A stretch of DNA of 64,000 bases from Sorlinia euscelidii (GCF_036452155.1 NZ_JAWJZY010000001.1), one strand, 5' to 3'; numbered from the stretch's first letter, positions 1-9,762 are shown. Numbers and translations are program-made. Notes: generated from the letters alone by a model not told the origin.

Positions 1-210
1 TCCGGCCAGCATATTGACCGCCTCACGCGCCGCATCATCCGGCAGGCACAGAACGACGAGATCTGCGCTGATCATCTTCTCGAGTCGGGCCTTCGGGTCC
101 TTTCTCTGCGCCGGGTCGATCGAGATCAGCGCGATGTTCTGGGCTTTGAGTCGGGCTTTGATATCAAGACCTGTGGTGCCGGCCTCTCCATCGATGAAGA
201 TGCGCGGCAT
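1..210 (-). CDS. argC: N-acetyl-gamma-glutamyl-phosphate reductase, type 2 (partial, N-terminus only)
   Basis: This is the first 70 codons of a leftward gene cut by the window edge. The start ATG is at 210-208. The product begins MPRIFIDGEAGTTGL, the NAD(P)-binding glycine-rich signature of the short (type 2) ArgC family, followed by alternating strands and helices of a Rossmann fold ending in LVVLCLPDDAAREAV. The enzyme reduces N-acetylglutamyl phosphate to the semialdehyde in cytosolic arginine synthesis. The catalytic Cys lies beyond the edge and cannot be checked. It is divergent from the permease at 275, so the 64 bases between them must hold both promoters. Confidence 0.85.
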   Translation of the reverse strand, partial: MPRIFIDGEAGTTGLDIKARLKAQNIALISIDPAQRKDPKARLEKMISADLVVLCLPDDAAREAVNMLAG

Positions 211-274
211 CCAAAATCGATCCTTAAAAATGTTTCTGTAGACGAAACGGTTGGAAATGTGGCTACTGGATTTT

Positions 275-1668
275 ATGACGAATACGAAGATCATCTTATC
301 GCAGAATAACGTCAATAGCGATGTCCATGCCGCATCGGCCTCTCATAAACTCAAGGATCGACATATCCGCATGATCGCCCTTGGCGGGGTGATCGGGCGG
401 GTTTATTTGTCGGGAGTTCAGCGGCGATCCGTCAGGCTGGCCCGTGCGTGCTGATCTCCTATCTCGCGACCGGGATATTGATTATCCTCATCATGCGGAT
501 GCTCGGGGAGATGCTGATTTCCCGCGAGAGTGTCGGGAGTTTCGTCGATTGTATCCGTGTTGCGATGGGCAATGGCAGCGGCTTTGTCGCGGGTTGGCTT
601 TACTGGTCTTTCTGGGTTGTGACGATCGGCGCGGAGGCTATTGGCGGCGCGATCGCCCTGCGGGACTGGGTCAGCATACCTGTCTGGATATTGGCCCCAA
701 CGTTGATATTGGTGGTGAATCTCGTCAACCTCATCTCCGTGCATGTTTTCGGTGAATGTGAGTTCTGGCTTTCTTCCATCAAAGTCTTCTCACTCGTGAT
801 TTTTTCAGCCATCGGGCTTGTCGCCCTCGCGGGGTTTATCGGCCCGCAACCTGTCACGCCGGTCGCCAACCTGATGGTCACACATACGCTCGCCCCCTAT
901 GGCTGGAGTGCGATTTTTGCGGCCATCCCCACGGTGATATTTTCCATGATGGGGTCAGAATCCGCGACTGTCGCTGCGGCGGAATCCAAAAATGCGGGTG
1001 AAAATCTGGCGAAGGTCACGCGCTCCATCGGTATTCGCATCACGGTGTTTTTTCTCCTCTCCATCGCGCTGATCCTGCTCCTCTATCCATGGTCTGCCCT
1101 TCAATCAGGTTATTCTCCCTTCGTGACGGTGTTGCGACATCTCGGCATTCCGGGCGCTGCGGAAATCATGCAATTCGTCACGCTCAGCGCGATCCTGTCC
1201 TGTCTGAACTCCTCCATCTATATTTCATCACGCACTTTGCGGGGGCTTGCTGATAAAGGCCAGGCGCCGGAGCCGTTTTCGCTCCTTTCCGTGCGTCTTA
1301 TCCCGAAACATTCCGTTTTTGCGTCGAGCGTGATTGGACTTGTTTCGGCTTTCAGCTCCATCTTCTCGCCTGACCTCGTCTTCGCCTTCCTCCTGAGCGC
1401 GACAGGCGCCGTGATTTTGATTATTTATGGTATGCTGATTGTTTCTCACGCGATCTTCGTGCGGCAGGATCCGAGCAATAAAGCCTTCATTCTGCCCATG
1501 AGTGGCGTGCTGCATGTCATCATGACCGGCGCCATTGTCGCCGTCTTTGTAGCGATGCTGATCCAGCCCGGTAATCGCGGCACAGCGTTTTCAAGTCTTG
1601 GCAGCGTCGCTTTTTATGCCATCATCTATCTTTGCACACGCCATCGGCACCGTGAGGTCCCGGCTTGA
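275..1668 (+). CDS. APC/AAT-family amino acid permease (frameshifted near 391-400)
   Basis: Inner-membrane amino acid-proton symporter of the AAT family (relatives: GABA, proline and aromatic permeases). The N-terminus has the family signature HIRMIALGGVIG in TM1, but the frame then breaks at ATCGGGCGGGTT. With one more G the reading becomes IGAGLFVGSSAAIRQAGP, which is the expected TM1 continuation, and joins the frame that runs to 1668. The corrected length is 464 aa with about 12 hydrophobic segments, normal for the family. GECEFWLSSIKV is a family motif in the middle. The ATG at 275 is chosen because it gives the usual polar N-terminal tail; TTG at 251 is the alternative. Substrate cannot be told from sequence. 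The break may be a read error (see findings). Confidence 0.85.
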
Positions 1669-1694
1669 GGCGTGCGACGTTATCAGGATAAACG

Positions 1695-2474
1695 ATGATT
1701 TCGGGCAGTCATATCGACCGGCTTCTTAAGATTATGCAGCGGCTCCGAGACCCGGAAAAAGGCTGCGCATGGGATCTCAAGCAGAATTTCGACTCCATCG
1801 CGCCTTACACCATCGAAGAAGCTTACGAAGTCGCGGAAGCCATCCGGGAAAAGGATGATCACGCGCTTGCTGATGAATTGGGGGACCTGCTTCTTCAGGT
1901 CGTTTTCCTCAGCCAGATCGCGTCAGAGAAAAACGCTTTCACCTTTGCGGACGTGGTGGACCGGATCTGTGACAAGATGATCCGCCGTCACCCCCATATT
2001 TTCAAAGGTGAGACGCCTGTTGGCTGGGAAGATCTCAAAGCCGCTGAGCGACGCGATAAAGCGCAGAATGGCGCGCTGGAGGGTGTGGCTCAGGCTTTAC
2101 CCGCTTTGAAACGCGCCGCCAAACTCTGCCAGCGCGCCGCTCGCACAGGGTTTGATTGGGAGGACGCGGCTGACGTCCTTGAAAAAGTGGATGAAGAGGT
2201 CGCGGAAGTCCGGGCGGAAATGGCGACACGCGATCGTGACCGGCTCGAAGATGAAATTGGCGATGTGCTTTTCACGACGGCAAGCCTCGCGCGCAAGCTG
2301 GAACTTGATCCGGAAGCCTGCCTTGAACGGAGCAATCGGAAGTTCATCTCCCGTTTTGAAGCGATGGAGAAGAAACTCGCCGCTGAAGGCAGCCATCTGG
2401 AAGAAAAATCTCTTGCGGAGCTGGAAGCCCTTTGGCAAAGCGTGAAACGAGACCTCGCCCAATCGGCGTCGTGA
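1695..2474 (+). CDS. mazG: Nucleoside triphosphate pyrophosphohydrolase MazG
   Basis: Cytosolic house-cleaning enzyme hydrolysing (d)NTPs to monophosphates plus pyrophosphate. At 259 aa it has the two MazG repeats typical of the E. coli type: the first around residues 20-115 with RDPEKGCAWDLKQNFDSI and the metal-binding EEAYEVAEAI and ELGDLLLQVVF, the second around residues 150-245 with EEVAEVRAE and DEIGDVLFT. Both EExxE/ExxD metal-site patterns are visible. AGGA seven bases before the ATG supports the start. It lies 26 bases after the permease and 60-90 bases before pabB, possibly in one transcript. Confidence 0.93.
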   Translation: MISGSHIDRLLKIMQRLRDPEKGCAWDLKQNFDSIAPYTIEEAYEVAEAIREKDDHALADELGDLLLQVVFLSQIASEKNAFTFADVVDRICDKMIRRHPHIFKGETPVGWEDLKAAERRDKAQNGALEGVAQALPALKRAAKLCQRAARTGFDWEDAADVLEKVDEEVAEVRAEMATRDRDRLEDEIGDVLFTTASLARKLELDPEACLERSNRKFISRFEAMEKKLAAEGSHLEEKSLAELEALWQSVKRDLAQSAS

Positions 2475-2561
2475 CGCTTTTTACGCGTGTGTTTCGACGC
2501 TGATTGACTGAACATCTCGTCAGGCCATGAGGCCGTGCCCCCGCCTTTCTTTGCGGAAAAT

Positions 2562-3845
2562 ATGACCAAGATTGAACTTGCCTGGAGGACGCCGGAGGCG
2601 CTTTTAACGGCGTTTGAAGACGTCCCACATCTTGCGTTTCTCGACAGTGGCGGCATCGTTTCAGCGCGTTCCCGATGGTCCATTCTCTGTGTTCATCCGC
2701 GAGAAATTCTGAGCAGCAACGAACCGGACGGATGGGCTCAGTTGCAGAGGTTGTTACGCAGGAAACGGGATGACGTGCATCATGACGTTCCGTTCTCTGG
2801 CGGTGTCATCGGTTTGGCATCTTATGAGGCGGGTTTGGCGCTTGAGGGACTTCAATCCCGTTTCCGCCCTCTTATCCCCGCCTTAACCGCGATGGCTTTC
2901 GATGGCGCGTTTATATTTGACCGTCGGGAAAAGCGCCTTTTCTGGTGCAGCGACTCGCACAGCCCGATGCCGCCTCTACCACCGCCCGGCCGGGTAGAAC
3001 GCGCCCGCACCCTGTCACGCGTGCCCCTGTCACCGGACATGTCGGCGCGTGACTGGAAAGATGCTGTCGGAGCCACGCGTGCATCCATTGGCAGGGGGGC
3101 GCTGTTTCAAGCTAATCTGACATCGCGGTGGCACGGTGACCTGCCGGATGATGCGGATATTTTTTCCCTCTATCTGCGCTTGCGGGAGACCTCCCCCGCC
3201 CCTTTCGGGGGTTTCCTCAAGCTCCCCCGATTTTCCCTTCTCAGCGCCTCGGTGGAGCGATTCATTGCGCTTGATCGTGATGGTTGGCTCGAAACCCGCC
3301 CCATCAAAGGCACAGCGTCAATCGGCCGGGATGAGCAGGAAGACGCGCGCATTGCTGAAAATCTTGCCCGCGATGCGAAGGAATATGGTGAAAATCTGAT
3401 GATCACCGACCTGATGCGTAACGATATTGCACGTGTCTGCGCGGTCGGGAGCGTGTCTGTCCCCGCTTTATGTCAGGTCGAACGTTTCACCCATGTGCAT
3501 CACCTTGTTTCCACTGTGCGCGGCAAGCTGGCGTGCGGTCAAACGGCCGTGGATCTCCTGCGGGCCAGCCTTCCCCCCGGGTCCGTCACTGGCGCGCCAA
3601 AACATGCGGCGTTAAAATTGATTGACCGGTTGGAGGGCTCGGCGCGCAATGCCTATTGCGGCACGATGTTCCGGATCGGGAATGATGGCGCGATGGATAG
3701 TAACGTCGTGATCCGTTCCATCCTGATCTCGGGTGGGAAAGTTGAGATTGGCGCCGGGGGCGGGATTACCTACCCGTCCGACCCGCAGCGGGAGTTTGAC
3801 GAGATGTGCTTGAAAGCCGCGCCCCTTTTAAAGCTGTTCAGATAA
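2562..3845 (+). CDS. pabB: Aminodeoxychorismate synthase component I
   Basis: Chorismate-utilising enzyme making 4-amino-4-deoxychorismate for folate. The motif RPIKGTA near residue 254 contains the Lys that separates PabB from anthranilate synthase (which has PIAGT). Other family blocks are ENLMITDLMRNDI, HHLVSTVRGKL, PPGSVTGAPK and the C-terminal EIGAGGGITYPSDPQREFDE. Starting at ATG 2562 gives 427 aa; GTG 2535 in frame would add nine residues. It ends in TAATG with the next gene, so pabB and pabC are translationally coupled. The glutaminase partner PabA is not in the window. Confidence 0.9.
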   Translation: MTKIELAWRTPEALLTAFEDVPHLAFLDSGGIVSARSRWSILCVHPREILSSNEPDGWAQLQRLLRRKRDDVHHDVPFSGGVIGLASYEAGLALEGLQSRFRPLIPALTAMAFDGAFIFDRREKRLFWCSDSHSPMPPLPPPGRVERARTLSRVPLSPDMSARDWKDAVGATRASIGRGALFQANLTSRWHGDLPDDADIFSLYLRLRETSPAPFGGFLKLPRFSLLSASVERFIALDRDGWLETRPIKGTASIGRDEQEDARIAENLARDAKEYGENLMITDLMRNDIARVCAVGSVSVPALCQVERFTHVHHLVSTVRGKLACGQTAVDLLRASLPPGSVTGAPKHAALKLIDRLEGSARNAYCGTMFRIGNDGAMDSNVVIRSILISGGKVEIGAGGGITYPSDPQREFDEMCLKAAPLLKLFR

Positions 3846-4642
3846 TGCGCGATGTCTGCATCAATGGACGTTTCGTCCGTGCTGCGGAAGCCTCCATCCC
3901 GGCGGATAATCGTGGCTTTCTACTCGGTGACGGGATTTTTGAAACAATCCGCATTGCAGACGGGGTTTTGCAGCACTGTGACCGCCATATGGCGCGCCTG
4001 TCTCACGGACTTGACGTGCTGCGCTTCCCGTCCATCCATCAGGACGATCTTGTGGAGGATATGTTGGCGCTCCTGCGGCATAACGCCGTGAAATCGGGCG
4101 CGCTACGCTTGACCATTTCGCGCGGTTCCGGTCCGCGCGGCCTGACGCCGCCAGACCCTGCCTCTCCGCATTACGTCATCACGACGCATGACACGCCTCA
4201 GACAATGGCAGAGGTGCGACTCGCTGTCGCGCGCTTCCCCAAGGATCATCTCTCACCGTTGGCGGTCATCAAACATACAAACTATCTTCCGGCGATCCTC
4301 GCGCGGTGCGAAGCGATAGAGCAGGGTTTTGATGACGCGCTCTTCCTGAATTCCGACGGATTTGTGGCGGAGGCGAGCGCCGCCAACATCATTGTTCTTT
4401 CTGCTGGCAGGTTGGTCACGCCGCCTGTCCGGGACGGCGCCCTCCCCGGCATCAGCCGCGCGCGCCTGTTGGAACAAAATCTTTGTTCAGAGAAATCGTT
4501 GACCGCCTATGAGCTAACTGAGGCAGATGCCATCTGGCTGAGTTCAACTCTGGGGCTTGTCGCGGTCTCTCACATTCATCATCACGCGATACCGCGAAAC
4601 GCCATGATGCATCGCAAATTGACAAGATTTTTATTCGGATAA
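3845..4642 (+). CDS. pabC: Aminotransferase class IV, probable 4-amino-4-deoxychorismate lyase
   Basis: PLP enzyme of fold type IV, 265 aa. The N-terminal NGRFVRAAEASIPADNRGF and LLGDGIFETIRI blocks, the Schiff-base Lys in VIKHTNYLPAILA, and the PLP-contact EASAANI are all present. Family members include PabC, branched-chain aminotransferase and D-amino-acid aminotransferase. The one-base overlap with pabB (stop TAA 3843-3845, ATG 3845) argues for PabC, which splits aminodeoxychorismate into p-aminobenzoate and pyruvate. An in-frame start at 3806 lies inside pabB and is less likely. Confidence 0.82.
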   Translation: MRDVCINGRFVRAAEASIPADNRGFLLGDGIFETIRIADGVLQHCDRHMARLSHGLDVLRFPSIHQDDLVEDMLALLRHNAVKSGALRLTISRGSGPRGLTPPDPASPHYVITTHDTPQTMAEVRLAVARFPKDHLSPLAVIKHTNYLPAILARCEAIEQGFDDALFLNSDGFVAEASAANIIVLSAGRLVTPPVRDGALPGISRARLLEQNLCSEKSLTAYELTEADAIWLSSTLGLVAVSHIHHHAIPRNAMMHRKLTRFLFG

Positions 4643-4658
4643 AGCCGCGCGCCGTTCG

Positions 4659-5162
4659 TCAGCGCAATTCGTCGCGGTCAATGCCGTCAACACCTATCAG
4701 GCGGAAGCGCAGACGCTTGATGGATGCCCCCAGATAGGCCCCTTCGCCTTTCCCCCTCATATTGACGCGCGTGCCATATTGATTTTCCATCATGAAGACG
4801 TTGCCCCCGCGTCCGAGGGCTGCATCGGCACTGAGTGACCAGTAAGTGCCGTCAAAATCAGTCAGTTTTTTGATGTCGAAAACCCGCCCCTGGCCCGTTA
4901 CTGAAGAATAGCCGAGGGCGACAATGCCGCCACCTTCAATGCGGAAGTGATAGGTCTGACCATCATAATGAAGCTCCCCCTGACCCCAGCTATAACCGAT
5001 ACCGAGAGCCACCTGCCGCAACGTGAATTTGAATGTCAAATCTTTGTTACCTGTCGGCACCTTACCGTCGATCGACGCAGAATTCTCCGCCGCACGCACT
5101 TGTGCGCTTCCGAGCGCAAGGATCAGGATGGCTCCGAGGAAACAAATTAGTCTCTTCGTCAT
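4659..5162 (-). CDS. Small exported protein, DUF1134/EipA-like
   Basis: A 167-aa protein with a clear N-terminal signal peptide (hydrophobic LICFLGAILILALGSA, cleavage near AQVRAAEN). The mature part is rich in beta-strand patterns with GIGYSWGQGELHYDGQTYHF, repeated glycines and DFDGTYWS. This resembles the DUF1134/EipA envelope proteins of Alphaproteobacteria, but I recognise it from pattern only. Likely periplasmic, possibly envelope-related (inference). It converges with pabC, leaving 16 bases between stops. Confidence 0.65.
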   Translation of the reverse strand: MTKRLICFLGAILILALGSAQVRAAENSASIDGKVPTGNKDLTFKFTLRQVALGIGYSWGQGELHYDGQTYHFRIEGGGIVALGYSSVTGQGRVFDIKKLTDFDGTYWSLSADAALGRGGNVFMMENQYGTRVNMRGKGEGAYLGASIKRLRFRLIGVDGIDRDELR

Positions 5163-5454
5163 ATGCGGCCCCTTTCTTAGCGCCGTCTAACGGCGTCAAT
5201 ATGGAATAAGAGTTTGCGCGGACGGGTCTCTGACTTAATATTTACGACGATTCCAAAAAATAGCCAGACGCGAAAACCGCTCGATCTCAACGCGCCCTTC
5301 TGTCATAAGATGCTTTGCATATTATGACATGAAAGGCGATCCTTCACGCACCCATCCTGACCGGCACGATTGTGGAAAATATGCGTGTTAAAGCCCATTA
5401 TACCGACGATCATTTAAAATCCCGGTTATATAGATGGAAGGACCGGTTTTTACC
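5163..5454. promoter_or_regulatory. Divergent intergenic region between the exported-protein gene and crcB
   Basis: About 290 bases serve as upstream region for the leftward exported-protein gene and the rightward crcB. The right half is AT-rich. GGAAGGA at about 5434-5440 is a plausible ribosome-binding site for the crcB ATG at 5455. I looked for a fluoride riboswitch here and could not support one. Confidence 0.4.
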
Positions 5455-5888
5455 ATGAGCTTCATAAGTTGTCTTCTCGTGATGATCGGTGGCGCCATTG
5501 GAACGCTCGGTCGGTTCCTCGTCGGCTATGCATCACGATCCATCAGTCATGAATTTCCCTGGGGACTGTTCTGGGCATCAACGTGGTCGGATCATTTATC
5601 ATCGGTTTTTTCGGCACATTGACTTTGACACATGGGCGATTTCCCGTCTCGGAAAACACCCGATTATTTGTGATGGTCGGGTTGTGCGGAGGATATACAA
5701 CCTTCTCAAGCTTCAGCCTGCAAACACTGGACCTTATTCGTGCAGGCGCATGGGAGAAGGCGTTGGCCAATGTCGTCCTCTCCTGCGCCCTGTGCGTTCT
5801 GGCTGTCGCTGCCGGACATGGAATTGCCTCTCATCTGAATGGCCACGCGATTGAGATTGCCCAGCTGGATATTGAAGAAGAGAGCTGA
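5455..5888 (+). CDS. crcB: Fluoride efflux channel CrcB/FluC (frameshifted at 5561-5564)
   Basis: Small dimeric inner-membrane channel exporting fluoride. The first part, with MIGGAIGTLGRFLVGY, and the second part, with GSFIIGFFGTLTL and VGLCGGYTTFSSFSLQTL, lie in different frames. The break is in TTTCCCTGGGGACTG. One added G gives FPWGTVLGINVVGSFIIG, the family's conserved TM2 region with its Asn. The corrected product is 144 aa with four membrane segments; the GGYTTFSSF motif lines the fluoride path. ATG 5455 is preferred over 5434 because the SD-like GGAAGGA lies between them. An unusually polar 15-20-residue tail follows TM4. Confidence 0.88.
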
Positions 5889-6398
5889 ACAGGGTCCGCC
5901 GCAGGCGCGCGCTTGCGAATCGTGAAGCAGCGCTATCACGATATTGGAAGTCCGTAAAATCCGCCACGCGGGCAAGAGCGACGGGATGGACCGAGGCATT
6001 TCACATGACACATCCAATACAGAGGTGTCTTAACGGCAATATGAATATAAATATGGCGTTGTACGCGCCTGACCATTAGCGAAGACGCGAGAGACGTTTT
6101 GACAATGAGCGCGTCACCTCAACAGGCGTGTCGATTGACAGCGACGTCATCCGATCATATCAGCTTCCTGACATGCATCGGGCCCTCTTTCGTCGCTTTC
6201 ATGCGCGGGGCACAGGGTGCGATGATGGGACGCCATGTCGGGTCGTTCTGAATCTTCAAGCATAGACGCGCACGAATCCAATATCGTTTTACAGTTGCCC
6301 CCATGTCGAACTTATAGTTTAAATCAAGTGAAAATTTATCTCTACTATCTCGATATTTTGATGAGTATTTGAGAAATTTTTTGATATAATCCATCGTC
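5889..6398. other. 510-base intergenic stretch before the Lrp-family gene
   Basis: I see no supportable gene here. The right-hand 110 bases are strongly AT-rich (runs such as TTTAAATC and ATTTTGATG) and probably hold the promoter and autoregulatory sites of the Lrp/AsnC gene at 6399, as is usual for that family. An 81-codon open frame on the minus strand overlaps the regulator's ATG by two bases, has unconvincing composition, and is not called. Confidence 0.4.
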
Positions 6399-6848
6399 AT
6401 GGATGATTTTGATCGAAAAATTTTACGCGTCCTCCAGAAGGAAGGTGCGATTTCTCAACGTGAACTTTCGGACCGTGTCGGCCTGTCGCAAAATGCATGT
6501 TGGCGACGTATGCAGATCATGCGCGATAAAGGCATCATCATCGGTGAGAGAGTCAAACTCAGCCGGGAAGCGCTTGGCCTTGGCCTCACCGTATTTCTTC
6601 TGATAAGGACAAGGCAGCATTCGGAAAGCTGGCTTGAGAAGTTCCGGCGCATCATGCTGGACATCCCGAACGTCATCGATTTTCATCGCCTCGCCGGGGA
6701 TTATGACTATCAGGTGAAGCTCGCCGTGCCGGATATTAAGGAATTTGATCGCATCTATCGCGGGTTGATTGCGCGTATCGATCTGGGAACGGTAACCTCA
6801 TGCATCTCGATGGAAGATTATTGCGACGACCGGGAATACCCAATCTAA
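6399..6848 (+). CDS. Lrp/AsnC-family transcriptional regulator
   Basis: 149 aa, the usual length for the family. N-terminal helix-turn-helix at residues 1-60 (DRKILRVLQKEGAISQRELSDRVGLSQNACWRRMQIM), then the RAM ligand-binding and oligomerisation domain from about residue 65 with HRLAGDYDYQVKLAVPDIKEFD, where GDYDY is the effector-loop signature. Such proteins sense amino acids and usually regulate a nearby or their own gene. No target is adjacent on the same strand; the leftward epimerase gene converges on it. The ATG lies in an AT-rich leader. Confidence 0.9.
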   Translation: MDDFDRKILRVLQKEGAISQRELSDRVGLSQNACWRRMQIMRDKGIIIGERVKLSREALGLGLTVFLLIRTRQHSESWLEKFRRIMLDIPNVIDFHRLAGDYDYQVKLAVPDIKEFDRIYRGLIARIDLGTVTSCISMEDYCDDREYPI

Positions 6849-6853
6849 CAACC

Positions 6854-7857
6854 TCACCGCGTTTTGCGAAATGCACCGTCCGATCCATGATATTCCTTGA
6901 ACCATGTCGCGAATATTTTGAGCCCATCTTTCAGGGAGGTCTTCGGTCGCCAACCGAGGACTTCACCCACATAGTCGAGCGATGCCCAGGTTGACAGGAC
7001 ATCCGTCTTCGGAAGGGGCGATAAGGATATATGGGCTGGTTTACCAAGGCATTCTGCCAGAAGCGCCACCATGTCACGCACGGGCGTCGGCTGGTCACCA
7101 CCTAGATTGAAGATGCGCGCCGCGCCTGCCTTGCCTGGATGGTCCATTGCCGCGACAACGCCATGAATAATATCATCAATAAAAGTGAAATCGCGCGCCA
7201 ACCCCTCAGCGTCATAAAGCCGAACCGGCATGCCTGATAAAATCGCCTGTGCAAATTGGTAATACGCCATATCCGGCCGCCCCAGGGTCCGTAAACCGTG
7301 AAAAAGCGAAGGCCCGTCTGCGGAAATCCGTAAAGATGCGCGTAAGCCTCCGAAATCAGCTCATCCGCTCTCTTTGTCGCGGCGTAAACGGAGCTGGGCC
7401 GATTGACCGCATCTGTTTCCCTGAAGGGAAGATTCGTATTCAGACCGTAAACGGAGGAAGAAGAAGCGTATACGAAATTCTGCAATGCCGGCATGGTGCG
7501 CGCGCATTCAAGCATCGTGACATGCCCCTGCACATTGGACGCGACATAACGCGCCGGCGCCGCCAGGGAATGACGGACACCTGCCTGCGCGGCAAGATGG
7601 ACAATATGCGTTATATCCTGATGCGGCTTTAACGCGGATGAGATGGCTTCAGAATCAGCGAGGTCCCGCTGATAAAACGTAAACGCCCGGCTTTGATGTA
7701 ACTGCGTAAGGCGCGCTTCCTTCAAGGTGACGTCATAATAATCATTGATGTTGTCAATCCCAATCACGCGGTCTCCGCGCGCCAGGAGGAAGCGCGCAAG
7801 GTGGAAACCGATAAACCCGGCAACGCCGGTAAGGATGACGACTTTTTGAGAATTCAA
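6854..7857 (-). CDS. NAD-dependent sugar epimerase, UDP-glucuronate 4-epimerase-like (frameshifted at 7280-7283)
   Basis: Extended short-chain dehydrogenase, 334 aa when corrected. N-terminal NAD site TGVAGFIGFHLARFL, substrate-loop SSSSVYGLNTNLPF (typical of the UDP-glucuronate epimerase subgroup) and catalytic SVYAATKRADE (Y-xxx-K). Then LRFFTVYGPWG is followed by a break; one added G in the G4 run gives GPWGRPDMAYYQFAQAIL, joining the second frame with RDFTFIDDI and FNLGGDQP. Likely makes UDP-galacturonate-type sugars for surface polysaccharide. It overlaps the DUF192 gene upstream by four bases, so the two are translationally coupled. Confidence 0.85.
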
Positions 7858-8396
7858 GGCGTCTGACCTTTGAAGCCATTATAAGCCAGTTTATCACCCA
7901 CTCGAATGCCGTATTTCGCCGTTGTCATGGCGGGAAGCTCCAGCACAGCGACCGAGGCGCCATGCCCCCAGATCAGCGCTTCACTCAGGGGCACGGTGTT
8001 TTCAGCGATTGCGGCAATTTTATGCGACGCGTCGATAAAAACAATATCGAGGGGAATGTAGGTATTGCGCATCCACATGATTGAATTGCGAGGCGCGGGC
8101 CAGATAAACAACATGCCATGATCAGCAGCCAGGCTTTTGCGGAACATGAGCCCCCGCGCCTGATCCGATGATTTCACCGCAACCTCGACGGTAAATCGAT
8201 GGGTAACGCCATCCCGCGAGGTGATTGTCAGGCTCTGCGTCGGCAAAGGGTGGGTTTCGCCATCCTCACTGATTGATGGCGCGTCATGGGGAAGGGCCTC
8301 AGCGCATGTCGCCGATTGCGACAGCGTGATCTGCACCGTGAAGGCGATGGCGATTCCGTAGAATAGCGTCCGGGACGATTGAAGGAGTTTGCGCAT
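7854..8396 (-). CDS. DUF192 family exported protein
   Basis: 180 aa with a signal peptide or N-terminal anchor (TLFYGIAIAFTVQITLS) followed by a DUF192 domain from about residue 55: FTVEVAVKSSDQARGLMFRK, then GMLFIWPAPRNSIMWMRNTYIPLDIVFID, the family core. Function of DUF192 is unknown. The stop overlaps the start of the epimerase gene (ATGA), implying co-translation. Probably periplasmic. Confidence 0.88.
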   Translation of the reverse strand: MRKLLQSSRTLFYGIAIAFTVQITLSQSATCAEALPHDAPSISEDGETHPLPTQSLTITSRDGVTHRFTVEVAVKSSDQARGLMFRKSLAADHGMLFIWPAPRNSIMWMRNTYIPLDIVFIDASHKIAAIAENTVPLSEALIWGHGASVAVLELPAMTTAKYGIRVGDKLAYNGFKGQTP

Positions 8397-8424
8397 TCAT
8401 GGCCTTTCAAATGTTCGTGACGCG

Positions 8425-9090
8425 TTATTTGAGGTAGTCGTTATACTGCTTCTCAACGTGGATGAAACTCGGCAATCCGTGCCCAGGCATGATTTTATAG
8501 CGGTCAGGCAGGGACATGATTTTCTCTTTAATACCTGAAATGAGGAGATCATAATCGCCATAAGCAAAGTCGGTCCGCCCCACCACGCCGCGAAACAACG
8601 TGTCTCCCGTCATGACGACTTCTTCCGTCTCATCAATCAGGATGATATGGCCCGGCGTATGACCGGGGACGTGCCGGACACGTATGACGCGCCCCAATAA
8701 ATTCAGCACGTCGCCTTCTTCAAGAAAACGATCCGGTATGACCGGCCCTGTCTCAAACCCTGACGCGTCGACCAGAAAAGCCGCAAGCTGCTCCGCCATC
8801 GTATTGAGAAGAAAAACATCATCCTTATGTGGCCCGTAGACCGGCACATGCGGCTGCCCCTTCTGGGCGAGACGGGCCTTGAGGGTATTGACACCGCCAG
8901 CATGGTCAAAATGTCCATGCGTCAGCAGGATGGCCTCAACACGCGCATCGCCCAGCACCTGCATGACGAGATCAATATCGCCACCAGGGTCGATCACGAC
9001 AGCCTCCTGGCGGGTGGGTATGGCTTCTTTTTTCCAGAAAATGGCGCAGTTCTGCCGGACCGGGGTGACCCTCACGATCTGCATGGGCAT
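8425..9090 (-). CDS. MBL-fold metallo-hydrolase (glyoxalase II-like)
   Basis: 221 aa from ATG 9090, which has GGAGA eight bases upstream; a longer in-frame start at 9168 lacks this. Zinc ligands are visible in THGHFDHAGG (HxHxDH), GHTPGH, TGDTLF and the final PGHG. This is the short hydroxyacylglutathione-hydrolase-like subfamily, so it is probably a cytosolic thioester or ester hydrolase; the substrate cannot be named. It lies 28 bases upstream of the DUF192 gene on the same strand and likely heads the three-gene transcript. Confidence 0.87.
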   Translation of the reverse strand: MPMQIVRVTPVRQNCAIFWKKEAIPTRQEAVVIDPGGDIDLVMQVLGDARVEAILLTHGHFDHAGGVNTLKARLAQKGQPHVPVYGPHKDDVFLLNTMAEQLAAFLVDASGFETGPVIPDRFLEEGDVLNLLGRVIRVRHVPGHTPGHIILIDETEEVVMTGDTLFRGVVGRTDFAYGDYDLLISGIKEKIMSLPDRYKIMPGHGLPSFIHVEKQYNDYLK

Positions 9091-9272
9091 TTCAGTGTCT
9101 CTCCTTGTCCAGACTGACCATCTTGACGGGAAGCGATAACGCGGCGTTTCCGCGCTGGCAAGCGACATGGGTGCTTGACCCTGAGGTCCGTGACCGGCAA
9201 AATTACACCTTGTGCGTCAGCAAGCTGTAAAACGCCATGACCACCTGTTACAGAATCGTAAGGATACGATAA

Positions 9273-9623
9273 ATGAGTCGCATATTGAGGTCCGACCCGA
9301 CACCCAGTCTCTCTAAAGCTGTCGAATATCATGGGTTTATTTTTACGCAAGGTGTCGTTTCGAGTGATCTTGCGGGTGACATTACTGCGCAAACTCAAAA
9401 TATTTTCATGCAACTTGATGCATTGCTCGAGCGTCATGGCACTGACAACACACGTATTCTGCAAGCACAGATCTGGTTAAAAAACATTGAGGACCGCGCA
9501 AAATTCAATTCTATCTGGGAAAATTGGCTGCCAGAAGGCCAGGCGCCCGCACGTGCCTGCGTGCAGGCTGTGCTCGCCGATCCCCGAATGCTCGTTGAAG
9601 TCATGCTGGTCACGACAAAATAA
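9273..9623 (+). CDS. Rid (YjgF/YER057c/UK114) family protein
   Basis: 116 aa. It carries the Rid fold pattern: FTQGVVSSDLAGDITAQTQNIFMQLDALL, a mid-protein helix, then the C-terminal PARACVQAVLADPRMLVEVMLV, whose Arg (in ARACV) matches the position that contacts substrate carboxylate in RidA. RidA deaminates reactive enamine/imine intermediates; subfamily members differ, so the substrate is open. Distinct from the second, longer Rid protein at 36814. Confidence 0.85.
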   Translation: MSRILRSDPTPSLSKAVEYHGFIFTQGVVSSDLAGDITAQTQNIFMQLDALLERHGTDNTRILQAQIWLKNIEDRAKFNSIWENWLPEGQAPARACVQAVLADPRMLVEVMLVTTK

Positions 9624-9762
9624 CGCCGGCCCCTCCCTGCTATGCACCAAAATTTTTTTGGAAGAATCGCACAGGAAAATGGGCGCGAAAGCTTGTCAGA
9701 TTGCCGGTTTACAGTTACTTCCTTGCAACAGGTGATGGTATCAGAAAGATGGGAAGCCGTTC

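Noticed and set aside
5300..5454. Fluoride riboswitch upstream of crcB
   Set aside because: AAAGGCGATCC near 5331 recalls the start of the crcB motif, but the conserved later segment (CTGATG with a following CTCC) and the pseudoknot partner are missing.
6155..6400. 81-codon leftward frame before the Lrp-family gene
   Set aside because: It covers the regulator's AT-rich promoter and overlaps its start; there is no ribosome-binding site and the sequence resembles no protein family.
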